64,000 bases of DNA from Gemmatimonadaceae bacterium (GTDB lineage: Bacteria > Gemmatimonadota > Gemmatimonadetes > Gemmatimonadales > Gemmatimonadaceae). The DNA is taken from the NCBI GenBank assembly GCA_011525845.1, contig WYBP01000020.1, positions 124,001 through 188,000 of the forward strand, in the 5' to 3' direction. The notes beneath the pieces were generated by a model. It was not told the origin of the DNA. It searched no databases and saw only the letters and a list, made by a program, of their open reading frames with translations. Numbering within the stretch: the first letter of the stretch is position 1; each line of letters starts with the position of its first letter. The translations under genes were made by a program, and so were the position numbers. Below, one piece after another: positions 53,036-61,018 of the stretch.

Positions 53036-53680
53036 CTACCGCCGCGGGATGAGCGCGGCGCCGGTGAGGAACGGGTTGGTGCGCGCCTCCGCGCCGAGCG
53101 TCGTCCGCGGCCCGTGACCGGGCAGCACCGCGAGCTCGGCGTCGAGCGTGAGCAGGCGCTGCAGCGAGCGTTCGAGGGCCGCGGGATCGCAGAGCGGGAG
53201 GTCGCTGCGTCCGATGGAGCCCGCGAAGAGCAGGTCGCCGCTCAGGACGAGCTCCTTGCCCACGAACGCGACGTGCCCGGGCGCGTGCCCCGGGAGGTGC
53301 ATCACCTCGAACGCCTGGTCCCCGAGCCGGAGGACGTCCCCCTCCGCGAGGGCGTGCTCGGGATCCGCGGGCTGCTCGAACGGCAGGCCGTACGCGCGCG
53401 CGCTGCGCTCCGCGTACCGGTACACCGGGAGGTCCGCCGGATGCAGGTGCACGGGCACGCCGGGATGTGCACGACGGATCCCGGCGATGGCACCGATGTG
53501 ATCGAGGTGCGCGTGCGTGAGCCAGATCGCGGCCAGCCTGCCGCCCATCCGAGCGACCGCCGAGAGGATGCGCGCCGGTTCGTCGCCGGGATCGACGAGC
53601 ACCACGTCGCCGGCGGCCTCGTCCTGGAGCAACCAGCAGTTCTCCTGGAACGGGCCGACGACGAGGGACTCCACCCTCAC
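53036..53680 (-). CDS. Metallo-beta-lactamase-fold hydrolase (glyoxalase II-like)
   Basis: The 214-residue protein has the di-metal motif THAHLDHIGA, the later ligands in HLPGHAPGHVAF and SGDLLFAGSIGRSDLP, and the terminal LPGHGPRTTLGAE, the layout of the small GloB-like hydrolases. It probably cleaves a thioester; hydroxyacylglutathione or another thiol adduct is possible. GTG 53680 overlaps trxB as GTGA, and the linked thioredoxin reductase suggests thiol metabolism. It lacks the C-terminal glutathione-binding domain of classical glyoxalase II. Confidence 0.88.
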   Translation of the reverse strand: MRVESLVVGPFQENCWLLQDEAAGDVVLVDPGDEPARILSAVARMGGRLAAIWLTHAHLDHIGAIAGIRRAHPGVPVHLHPADLPVYRYAERSARAYGLPFEQPADPEHALAEGDVLRLGDQAFEVMHLPGHAPGHVAFVGKELVLSGDLLFAGSIGRSDLPLCDPAALERSLQRLLTLDAELAVLPGHGPRTTLGAEARTNPFLTGAALIPRR

Positions 53681-54663
53681 GTGGCGGCCCCGGTAAGCAT
53701 CGGCTGCGGCGCGGGCGCGGGCGTCCCGTTCTTCCGGGCGGTCAGGTACTTCTCCACCGCGATCGCGGCGGTCGTCGCGTCGCCGACCGCGGTGGTGACC
53801 TGCCGCGTGAGCTGCGCCCGGATGTCGCCGGCGCAGAAGAGCCCGGGCACGGAGCTCTGCATGTTCGAGTCGGTGATCACGTACCCGCCGGCGTCGTGCT
53901 CGATGTGCTCCTTGATGATGCCGGTGTTCGGGTTGAAGCCGATGAAGATGAAGATCCCCGTCGCGACCAGGTCGCGCGAGGCGTCGGTGTGGACGTTCCG
54001 GATGCGCGCGTGCGTCATCAGCCCGTCCGCCCCCACGATCTCCTCGACGACGGTGTCGTAGACGACCTCGATCTTCGGGTTCTGGAAGACGCGCTGCTGG
54101 ATGAGCTTCGAGGCCCGGAAGGTGTCGCGGCGGTGCACGAGGTAGACCTTCTCGGCGTACCGTGTGAGGAAGTCCGCCTCCTCACAGGCCGCGTCGCCAC
54201 CTCCCACCACCATGATGGTGTGCCCGCGATAGAAGGCGCCGTCGCAGATCGCGCAGTAGGAGACGCCCTTCCCCGCGTACTCGATCTCGCCCGGGATCCC
54301 GAGCTTGATCGGGGTCCCGCCCGCCGTCACGATCACGGCCGGGGAGACGTAGAGGTCGCCATTCTCGACGAGGGTCTCGAAGAGCCCGTCCGCGCGCTTG
54401 CGGATGGCCTCCACCGGCGTCGACGTGCGGATCTCCGCGCCGAACTTCTCCGCGTGCGCGGCGAACTTCGTCGCGAGCTCGTGCCCGAGGATGGTCTCGA
54501 ACCCGATGTAGTCCTCGATGACCTCGGTGTTGAGGAGCTCGCCCCCGGGGAAGCCACGCTCCAGCACCACCGCGCTCAGCATCGAACGCCCCGCGTAGAG
54601 GCCGGCGCACATCCCCGCCGGCCCCGCCCCGATGATCACCACTTCGTACTCGTGAATCGCCAC
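53677..54663 (-). CDS. trxB: Thioredoxin reductase
   Basis: FAD/NADPH disulfide reductase of 328 residues. The FAD site is VVIIGAGPAGMCAGLYA, the redox pair is in SYCAICDGAFYRG (CxxC near 136-139), the NADPH site is MVVGGGDAACEEA and the C-terminal FAD motif is GLFCAGDIR. GTG 54663 is set by GGAG five bases upstream; the frame begins 11 codons earlier. It overlaps the metallo-hydrolase gene by 4 bases. A 9-bp inverted repeat lies in the upstream gap. Confidence 0.94.
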   Translation of the reverse strand: MAIHEYEVVIIGAGPAGMCAGLYAGRSMLSAVVLERGFPGGELLNTEVIEDYIGFETILGHELATKFAAHAEKFGAEIRTSTPVEAIRKRADGLFETLVENGDLYVSPAVIVTAGGTPIKLGIPGEIEYAGKGVSYCAICDGAFYRGHTIMVVGGGDAACEEADFLTRYAEKVYLVHRRDTFRASKLIQQRVFQNPKIEVVYDTVVEEIVGADGLMTHARIRNVHTDASRDLVATGIFIFIGFNPNTGIIKEHIEHDAGGYVITDSNMQSSVPGLFCAGDIRAQLTRQVTTAVGDATTAAIAVEKYLTARKNGTPAPAPQPMLTGAAT

Positions 54664-54670
54664 GTACACT

Positions 54671-54731
54671 CCGGACAGTCGTTGAGATCGTCGCAATCTA
54701 GGAACCGCAAGGCGGCGGTACCACTGTCCGG
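54671..54731. repeat. 9-bp inverted repeat upstream of trxB
   Basis: CCGGACAGT at 54671-54679 and its exact reverse complement ACTGTCCGG at 54723-54731, 43 bases apart, in the 79-base gap between the amidohydrolase stop and trxB start. It could be a paired operator or the base of a long stem; no known regulator site is recognised. Confidence 0.55.
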
Positions 54732-54742
54732 GACGAATACGC

Positions 54743-56407
54743 TCAGCGCCCCGCGCGTGCCCTCCGCTGCGCGTTCACCATCTCCTCGACGTCGGCGAGC
54801 AGGCGCCGCGCGTCGTAGACGATCCCGTCCTTGATGGTCCACTTCACGCCGCCGTAGCTCTCCACCTTCCCCGTGGCGTCGTTCAGGCGGAACCAGCCGG
54901 TGCCGAGGAGCACCTTCAGGTTCTGGATCGGGTTGTCCTCGACGATCACGAGGTCCGCGAGCATCCCCGGCTCGATGACGCCGTACTCGATCGGCTTCTT
55001 CATCGGCTTGAAGATCGTCACGGCCCCATGGTAGGTGCCGGCGCGGATCGCCTCACCGGGATAGAACCCCGCCTCCTGGAGCAGCTCCAGCTCCTCGATC
55101 GTGGAGAAGCCGGGCGTGTTGTAGATGAAGCTCGCGTCCGAGCTCGCGCTCACCCGGCCGCCCATGTTCTTGTAGTCGTTCAGGAACATCATCCAGACGC
55201 GGTAGAAGTTCTTCCACGCGATCTCGTCCGCCGACGTCCAGTCGTAGAAGTACGCCCCGTGGTTGCTGCGGTCGGAGATGTAGAAGTCCCAGAGCGTCGG
55301 CAGCGTGTACTTCTCGTGCCAGGGCGCGGTGATGCGCTTCATCACGTCGCGGCCGGTCAGGTACGTGGTCATCGTGGGGTCGAGCGTCACGTCGCGGTCC
55401 AGCAGGTTCTTCAGGAACCGGTTCCACTTCTCGCTGCGCGGCGTCACGAGGCTCCACTGCCGGGCCACCTGCGAGAAGCGCGTCTGCTCGTCGCCGAGGT
55501 TGGCGTCGAGCGGCCAGGGCTGCACCTGGTTCGCGTCGTACATCGACTCGAAGATCCCGTAGAAGTGCGTGATGGCCTCCAGCCCCATCCGCGTCGCGAC
55601 CTCGCCGTTCACCTGGGCCACGCCGCTCTGCTGCAGGTGCGCGGTGGTGCCGAGGCCCAGCTTCTTCGCCTCGTCGATGTAGGCCTCCATCAGGTCCGGC
55701 CGCTCGGCGCCGAGCTTGAGCCCGTCCGCCCCGTTCTCCTTCGCCCACCGGACCCACTCGCGCGCGACCTCGGGGGTCCGCGGCGTGCCGCGCCCCCACC
55801 CCGTGCCCGGCCGCTGGTAGACGACGTACCGCGGCGCCGTGATCGCGTTGCTCGCGCTCCGTGCGCGCTCCTTCACGGAATAGTCGAAGCTCGCGAAGGG
55901 GACGCCGCGCACCGTCGTGATGCCGTGCGCGAGCCAGAGCTTGTTGAAGTAGTCGCTGTGCGGCGCCTTCTGCTGCGTCCCCTGGTGCACGTGCAGGTCG
56001 ACCAGTCCCGGCATGATGTACATGCCGTGTGCGTCGATCTCCCGCGTCGCACCCTTGGGGCGCTTCGCCGTGTCGATCGGCACCTTCGGGTACCCGACGC
56101 CGACGATCTCGGCGATGCGGTTCCCCTCGACCACGATGTCAACCGGCCCGCGCGGGGCGCTGCCATAGCCGTCGATCAGGTTCACGCCGCGGATGATGAG
56201 CCGCGCGAACGGCCCCTCCCCCTCGGCCCGCGCCGAGGCGGGCGTGGGGTCCTCCTTCCGTTCCGCTTGCAGCCGCTTGGCGACCATGGTGTCGGCCGGC
56301 GCGGGGGGCGCCGCGCGGCGCTGGGCGGCGAGGTCGGCGGCGGTCGCGAGGGACGCGCCGAGGAGCACGGAGGCGAGGAGGGCAGGACGGAGGGTCGGCA
56401 GGCGCAT
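54743..56407 (-). CDS. Exported amidohydrolase
   Basis: The 554-residue protein has a signal peptide (LASVLLGASLATAADLAAQ), the metal-entry motif HGMYIMPGLVDLHVHQGTQ (His-x-His), a lysine in DGLKLGAERPD that may be the carbamylated bridge, histidines in TTAHLQQSG and AITHFYG, and a late aspartate in SASSDASFIYN. This is the amidohydrolase (imidazolonepropionase/dipeptidase-like) fold in a secreted form. The substrate is unknown. It begins two bases after the preceding gene, so it is in the same operon. Confidence 0.85.
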   Translation of the reverse strand: MRLPTLRPALLASVLLGASLATAADLAAQRRAAPPAPADTMVAKRLQAERKEDPTPASARAEGEGPFARLIIRGVNLIDGYGSAPRGPVDIVVEGNRIAEIVGVGYPKVPIDTAKRPKGATREIDAHGMYIMPGLVDLHVHQGTQQKAPHSDYFNKLWLAHGITTVRGVPFASFDYSVKERARSASNAITAPRYVVYQRPGTGWGRGTPRTPEVAREWVRWAKENGADGLKLGAERPDLMEAYIDEAKKLGLGTTAHLQQSGVAQVNGEVATRMGLEAITHFYGIFESMYDANQVQPWPLDANLGDEQTRFSQVARQWSLVTPRSEKWNRFLKNLLDRDVTLDPTMTTYLTGRDVMKRITAPWHEKYTLPTLWDFYISDRSNHGAYFYDWTSADEIAWKNFYRVWMMFLNDYKNMGGRVSASSDASFIYNTPGFSTIEELELLQEAGFYPGEAIRAGTYHGAVTIFKPMKKPIEYGVIEPGMLADLVIVEDNPIQNLKVLLGTGWFRLNDATGKVESYGGVKWTIKDGIVYDARRLLADVEEMVNAQRRARAGR

Positions 56408-56409
56408 GG

Positions 56410-57252
56410 TCAGTCGTGAGTGAGGGGACGGAGGCGTTCCGCAGCGCCCTTACTTACGCTCTCCGACCCGCCGACCGCTAGCTCTCCGAGCGCGAGCACC
56501 GCGAGCGCGCCGTGGCAGTGGGAGACCGTCCCCACCAGCACCTCGGCGGCACGGCCGGCCGCGGCGGACGCGACGAGGGCATCGGCGGCGAGCACCTCGT
56601 CCACGCCGAACATCCCCACGCCATAGGCGCGGTGCACGCAGTGCAGGATGGCGGGGCCGTCGATCCTTCGCCCCTGGAGGCGGGAGGTCTCGACGAAGGC
56701 GCGCACCGTCGGCGGGAGGCTCCAGGCGCGCGGCCCGCGCGTGTGCGGGCAGGTGCGGGGCTCGATGCAGTTGATCGGGCACATCCAGGTGGCGAAGCTC
56801 ACGTAGTGCGTGCCGTCGTCGCCGGGGCGCTGCCAGGGCACGTCGAGCGCACCCTCGAGCGAGGAGAGCCTGATCGCGCGGCCCGGCCAGCGCGCCCGGG
56901 CGCGCGCCACCACCCAGTGCGACATCAGGTGCGGCATCAGTGGCGACGGGACGATCGCGTCGCGCGCCACCGCGCCACTCCCCCGCTCCGCCGCGCGGCC
57001 GAGGTACTCGTTGAAGAAGAGCGTCCAGTCGCGGCAGACGAACTCGACCGCCGCGCTCCCGGTGGCCACGGCGCAGTCGGGGTCGCGATCCACGACCAGC
57101 AGGCGCTCCCAGCCGATGGCGCCCGCGTCGCGGCCGCGATGCAGCTGCCGCACGTAGTAGGACCCGTAGCACCCACCGCCGACGACGATGATGTCGCCGT
57201 ACGACTGCGGCGCCGCGGGCTCAGCGCCGGAGCCGTCGGCCGCCGTCGACAC
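56410..57252 (-). CDS. Uncharacterised Rossmann-fold protein with Cys cluster
   Basis: The 280-residue protein starts with a dinucleotide-binding motif (DIIVVGGGCYGSYYVRQL at 20-37) and strand LLVVDRDPDCAV, like a TrkA-N or SDR-type Rossmann fold. A C-x3-C-x5-C group (Cys158, 162 and 168 in WMCPINCIEPRTCPH) and more Cys/His (Cys28, 60, 73, 205; SHCHG) suggest a metal or Fe-S site. I recognise no named family. It overlaps the SDR gene by 32 bases, implying linked expression. No signal peptide; probably cytoplasmic and redox-active. Confidence 0.75.
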   Translation of the reverse strand: MSTAADGSGAEPAAPQSYGDIIVVGGGCYGSYYVRQLHRGRDAGAIGWERLLVVDRDPDCAVATGSAAVEFVCRDWTLFFNEYLGRAAERGSGAVARDAIVPSPLMPHLMSHWVVARARARWPGRAIRLSSLEGALDVPWQRPGDDGTHYVSFATWMCPINCIEPRTCPHTRGPRAWSLPPTVRAFVETSRLQGRRIDGPAILHCVHRAYGVGMFGVDEVLAADALVASAAAGRAAEVLVGTVSHCHGALAVLALGELAVGGSESVSKGAAERLRPLTHD

Positions 57253-57952
57253 GGAGCGTCTCCCCCGTGATGTAGGTCGCGTCGAGCAGGAAGGCGACCG
57301 CGTCCGCCACCTCCTCCGGGGTCCCGATGCGTTCGAGCGGCGTCGCCGCGGCGAAGCGCGCGATGGCGTCCGGCGGATATCCCTCGGGCGCGAGCACGAA
57401 CCCGGGTGCGACCGCGTTGACGCGGATACCCGGGGCCAGCGCCGCGGCGAGGTGGCGGGTCATCGCGTGCACGCCGGCCTTGGCCACGCCGTGCACGGCG
57501 TACCCCGGCACCGGTTCGTCCGCCATGTGGTCGCCGACGTTCACGATCGCGCTCCCCGGTGACATCACGCGCGCCGCGGCCTGCGCGAGCAGGAAGGGGG
57601 CGCGCAGGTTGAGCGCGACGACCTCGTCGAACTGCGCGGCGGTCGTCTCCCCGACCGGCGTCCGCAGCATGCTCGCGGCCGAGTTCACGAGCGCGTCGAG
57701 CCGCCCGAAGCGGGCCACGACCTCGGCGACCAGCGCGTCCGGCGCCGCCGCCGAGAGCAGGTCGGCGCGGAACGTGGCCGCCTCCCCCCCGCGCCCCTCG
57801 ATGGCAGCGACGGTCTCCGCCGCCCCCTCCGAGGAGCCGTGATGATGCACCGCCACCCGCCAGCCGCGCTCGGCGAGCCCGAACGCGATCGCGCGCCCCA
57901 CGCGCCGGCCGGCGCCGGTCACGAGCGCGGTCCGCGTGCCCGGCACCGACAT
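57221..57952 (-). CDS. Pteridine-reductase-like short-chain dehydrogenase with His at the Tyr site
   Basis: The 243-residue SDR has the NADP motif TGAGRRVGRAIA; the RR pair is typical of pteridine reductases (PTR1/FolM). LVNSAASML matches the NNA region. The active site reads VNVGDHMADEP and YAVHGVAKAG, aligning with PTR1 in keeping the catalytic Asp (141) and Lys (158), but the usual Tyr is His154. Tyr151 lies three residues away. Likely reduces a pterin or related compound, or has changed chemistry. It overlaps the PHP gene by one base (TGATG). Confidence 0.85.
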   Translation of the reverse strand: MSVPGTRTALVTGAGRRVGRAIAFGLAERGWRVAVHHHGSSEGAAETVAAIEGRGGEAATFRADLLSAAAPDALVAEVVARFGRLDALVNSAASMLRTPVGETTAAQFDEVVALNLRAPFLLAQAAARVMSPGSAIVNVGDHMADEPVPGYAVHGVAKAGVHAMTRHLAAALAPGIRVNAVAPGFVLAPEGYPPDAIARFAAATPLERIGTPEEVADAVAFLLDATYITGETLRVDGGRRLRR

Positions 57953-58806
57953 CAGCCCGCGCGCCGCCTGGCGACGCGCTCGTCCTGCGCCTCGAGCCAG
58001 GCGAGCGGCACCTTCATCGCGCCGAGCACGCGTCCGCCCTGCATCGCGCCATGCCAGTCGGATCCCCCGCTCGGCACGAGGCCGAAGAACTCGGCGAGCG
58101 CGGCGATCCGCTTGGCGTCCTCGTTCGAGTGGCTGGGGTGGCGGACCTCGAGTCCGTCGAGGCCGTGCGCGACGAGGGGCTCGATGCGTTCGCGCCGCCC
58201 TTCCGCCTGCGGATGCGCCATCACCGCGATCCCGCCGGCCTGGTGGATCAGGGCGATCCCCTCGGCGACCTCGAGCCGCTCCTTCTCCACGAAGGCCGGA
58301 CGGCCGGCGCCCAGGAAGCGATCGAAGGCCTCGCGCGCGTCCTTCACGTGGCCGGCGGCGATCAGCGCGCGCGCGACGTGTGGGCGCCCGATCGAGCCGC
58401 CCGCGGCCTCGTGCAGCACGGCCTCCAGCGTCACGGGCACGCCGAGCGAGGCGAGCCGCGCCACGATCGACTCCGCCCGGGCGCGCCGATGCTCCCGGAT
58501 CCCCACGAGCCGCTGCTGCAGCTCGGCGACGGCGAGGATGTGGAGCCCCAGCAGGTGGATCTCGAGCGGCCCCTCGTGGACGCTGAGCTCCACGCCCGGC
58601 ACGAGCCGGAGTCCGACCGCGTCGGCGGCCCGCTGCGCCTCGGGGATGCCCGCGAGGGTGTCGTGGTCCGTCAGCGCGTAGGCCGCGAGGCCCGCCGCGT
58701 GCGCCGCGGCGACGCCGTCAGCGGGCGAGGCCGCGCCGTCCGAGGCGGTGGAGTGCGCGTGAAGGTCCACGTGGGGCGCGACGGTCGCCGCGCCCGGGTC
58801 GGCCAT
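57952..58806 (-). CDS. PHP-domain phosphoesterase (RNase AM/YciV-like)
   Basis: 284-residue trinuclear-metal hydrolase of the PHP superfamily: PHVDLHAHSTASDGAASPADGV, ALTDHDTLAGIPEA, VPGVELSV, IAVMAHPQ and the late SGGSDWHGA supply the metal ligands. Homologues remove 3'-phosphate from 3',5'-nucleoside bisphosphate and trim short RNAs. ATG 58806 (or GTG 58809) overlaps the preceding stop. Specificity is assigned by similarity only. Confidence 0.88.
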   Translation of the reverse strand: MADPGAATVAPHVDLHAHSTASDGAASPADGVAAAHAAGLAAYALTDHDTLAGIPEAQRAADAVGLRLVPGVELSVHEGPLEIHLLGLHILAVAELQQRLVGIREHRRARAESIVARLASLGVPVTLEAVLHEAAGGSIGRPHVARALIAAGHVKDAREAFDRFLGAGRPAFVEKERLEVAEGIALIHQAGGIAVMAHPQAEGRRERIEPLVAHGLDGLEVRHPSHSNEDAKRIAALAEFFGLVPSGGSDWHGAMQGGRVLGAMKVPLAWLEAQDERVARRRAG

Positions 58807-59072
58807 CACGAGGCGTAGCCGGCCTCGGGCGAGGTCGCACTCGGCTGGGACATCCCGAACAGGCGTCGCACCTCGGCGTCCGTCATCTCGGCCAGCGACT
58901 GCTCGCGCGAGCGCGCGCCCGCCGGCGAGTAGCGGGTGATGCGCACCTCGCGTGCATCGGCCACGCCGTGCACGAAGATGAGCCCGAACTCGTCGGCGTC
59001 ATACTGGGTGACGTACCCACTCGGATACACCTGCCACTGTCGGCCGTCGATCTCCACACGGCGGGTCGGCAT
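58806..59072 (-). CDS. Small conserved hypothetical protein, 88 residues
   Basis: Begins MPTRRVEIDGRQWQVYPSG at ATG 59072. The body looks beta-rich (DADEFGLIFVHG, REVRITRYSP) followed by a helix (SLAEMTDAEVRRLFGMSQ). No family recognised; no signal peptide. TGATG overlaps on both sides show it is translated with its neighbours, and the frame is conserved in codon bias. Confidence 0.65.
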   Translation of the reverse strand: MPTRRVEIDGRQWQVYPSGYVTQYDADEFGLIFVHGVADAREVRITRYSPAGARSREQSLAEMTDAEVRRLFGMSQPSATSPEAGYAS

Positions 59073-59332
59073 CAGCTCAGCTCCACGATGGAATAGATGC
59101 GCGCCGGATCGAGGATCGGGTCCGGCGCGGCCGCGTGTGCGGCGGTGAGGGTCGCGATGTCGCCGGCCTCGCAGAACTCCACGAACGCGCCGGGCAACGC
59201 ATGCTCCTCGAACACCCAGAACCGGCACCCGGCTCCCGTGTAGTGCGCCTCCTTGGCGCGCAGCCGCTCGAAGAACTTCGGGCGGTCGGCCGGGGGGACC
59301 ACGGTCCGGTGGATGGTCAGGGAGCGCGGCAT
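59072..59332 (-). CDS. Small conserved hypothetical protein, 86 residues
   Basis: Begins MPRSLTIHRTVVPPADRPKF at ATG 59332. The pattern, a strand, a helix (DRPKFFERLRAKEAHY), then strands (CRFWVFEEHALPGAFVEF), resembles a dimeric alpha/beta-barrel domain such as small monooxygenase-like proteins, but this is inference. It starts two bases after the E2 stop and overlaps the next gene by one base. Confidence 0.65.
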   Translation of the reverse strand: MPRSLTIHRTVVPPADRPKFFERLRAKEAHYTGAGCRFWVFEEHALPGAFVEFCEAGDIATLTAAHAAAPDPILDPARIYSIVELS

Positions 59333-59334
59333 GG

Positions 59335-60699
59335 TCAGTCCGTGGCGGCCTCGAGCGTCTTCTTGAGGTCGGCCATGAAGCGGTCGGCGTCGGCGCCGTC
59401 CACCACGCGGTGGTCGAAGCTGAGCGAGAAGTAGGCGCAGGTGCGGATGGCGATCGTGTCCTCCCCGTCCGCCCCCGTGAGCACCTTCGCGCGCTTCTCG
59501 ATCGCCCCGAGCCCGAGGATCGCCGTCGTCCCCACGGGGATGATCGGCGTGCCCATCAACGACCCGAAGACACCGGGGTTGGTGATGGTGAAGGTCGCGT
59601 CCTGCACGTCCACGGGGCTGAGGCGCTTGGAGCGCGCCCGCGCGGCGAGGTCGTTCGCGCCGCGCGTGAGGCCCGTGAGGTTGAGCCCGTCGGCATCCTT
59701 GATGACGGGGACGATCAGGCCGCTGGGCTCGAGCGCGACCGCGATCCCGATGTTGTAGCGCTTGCGGAGGATCACGTCGGTGCCGCTGACGGTCGCGTTC
59801 AGCACGGGGTGCCGGCGCAGGTTCTCGACCACCGCGCGGATGATGAAGGGGAGGAAGGTGAGCTTCTGCCCCGTCTCCTTCTCGAACGCGGCGCGCGTCT
59901 CGGCGCGGTGCCTGGCGATGCGGGTGAGGTCGATCTCGAAGAAGCTCGTGACGTGCGCCGCGACCTGGCGGGCCTGGCGCATGTGGTCGGCGGTGAGACG
60001 GCGGATCTTCGACATCGGCTCGACCACGTCCCCGGGCCACGGGGCGAAGGTCGGCTCGGCGTGCGCACCCACCGGCACGCTCATCGCCGCCGGGAGTCCC
60101 GAGGGCATCGCCGCCGGCGCGCCGGGCGCACCCACCGCCGGCTGCGCGGGGCCCTTCTCGAGGTAGTCGACCAGGTCCTTCTTGGTCACGCGCCCCGCGA
60201 TCCCAGACCCCGAGAGGCCCGCGATGTCGACGCCGGCCTCGGCGGCCATGCGGCGCACCAGCGGGGAGGACTTGGTGCGGACGCGCTCCTCGAAGGAGTT
60301 CCCGTTCCCCGCGGGGCGCGATGCCGTCGCGGCCGCGGCGGGAGCGGCTGCACGAGCACCCGCGGAGCCCGCGGGTGCCGCGGGTGCCGCAGCCGGTGCC
60401 GGGGCCGGCGCGCTGGCCGCGGGGGCCGGGGCAGCGCTCGGCGCGAGCGACGCCCCCTTCTCCGTCTCGATCCGCGCGACCACCGCGTTCACCGGGACGG
60501 TCGTCCCCTCGGTCACGATGATCTCCGCGAGCACGCCCGCCGTGGGCGCGGGGATCTCAGCGTCCACCTTGTCGGTGGAGATCTCGAAGATCGGTTCGTC
60601 GCGCTTGATCTCGTCGCCGACCTTCTTGAGCCAGCGCGAGAGCGTGCCCTCGGCGATGGACTCCCCCATCTGCGGCATGATCACATCGATACGGGCCAC
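59335..60699 (-). CDS. 2-oxoacid dehydrogenase E2 (dihydrolipoamide acyltransferase), branched-chain type
   Basis: 454-residue E2 core. N-terminal lipoyl domain with the lipoylated Lys in EISTDKVDAE (about 44), an Ala/Pro-rich linker (90-135), a peripheral-subunit-binding domain (SSPLVRRMAAEAGVDIAGL, about 144-178) and the catalytic domain with FDHRVVDGADADRF near the C-terminus. It transfers the acyl group to CoA. The E1 genes nearby are of branched-chain type, so 2-oxoisovalerate and relatives are the likely substrates. No E3 is here. Confidence 0.92.
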   Translation of the reverse strand: MARIDVIMPQMGESIAEGTLSRWLKKVGDEIKRDEPIFEISTDKVDAEIPAPTAGVLAEIIVTEGTTVPVNAVVARIETEKGASLAPSAAPAPAASAPAPAPAAAPAAPAGSAGARAAAPAAAATASRPAGNGNSFEERVRTKSSPLVRRMAAEAGVDIAGLSGSGIAGRVTKKDLVDYLEKGPAQPAVGAPGAPAAMPSGLPAAMSVPVGAHAEPTFAPWPGDVVEPMSKIRRLTADHMRQARQVAAHVTSFFEIDLTRIARHRAETRAAFEKETGQKLTFLPFIIRAVVENLRRHPVLNATVSGTDVILRKRYNIGIAVALEPSGLIVPVIKDADGLNLTGLTRGANDLAARARSKRLSPVDVQDATFTITNPGVFGSLMGTPIIPVGTTAILGLGAIEKRAKVLTGADGEDTIAIRTCAYFSLSFDHRVVDGADADRFMADLKKTLEAATD

Positions 60700-60709
60700 G
60701 GCACCAACC

Positions 60710-61006
60710 TCAGTTCTTGTCGTCAGGGGACTCCGGCGGCGCCGGCGGGCGGCGCAACGCGGAGACCACGAGCCAGGGAAGGGTCAGGGCGCCGATCGCG
60801 CCGCCGACCGCTGCATAAATGTACCAATCGCACGACGGGATGCCGTCACAGCGGGGCGCCTTGGCCAGCCAGGCGACCGACTTCGAGACGAGCACGCCGA
60901 CCATCGCGCCCGAGAACGCGCCGATCCAGGCCATGAAGCAGCCGATCGCCACCACGCGGGTGGTGGCGGGGGGCTCGACCACGGGAGTGCCTTGGGGTCT
61001 GCTCAT
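60710..61006 (-). CDS. Small two-span membrane protein of unknown function
   Basis: The 98-residue protein has two hydrophobic stretches (VVAIGCFMAWIGAFSGAMVG; YIYAAVGGAIGALTLPWLVV), separated by a loop with two cysteines (RCDGIPSCDW), and a charged Pro-rich tail. It sits between the E1 beta and E2 genes with gaps of about 11 bases on each side. I recognise no family; the Cys pair could form a disulfide if the loop faces the periplasm. Confidence 0.65.
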   Translation of the reverse strand: MSRPQGTPVVEPPATTRVVAIGCFMAWIGAFSGAMVGVLVSKSVAWLAKAPRCDGIPSCDWYIYAAVGGAIGALTLPWLVVSALRRPPAPPESPDDKN

Positions 61007-61018
61007 CGTCCGTTCATC

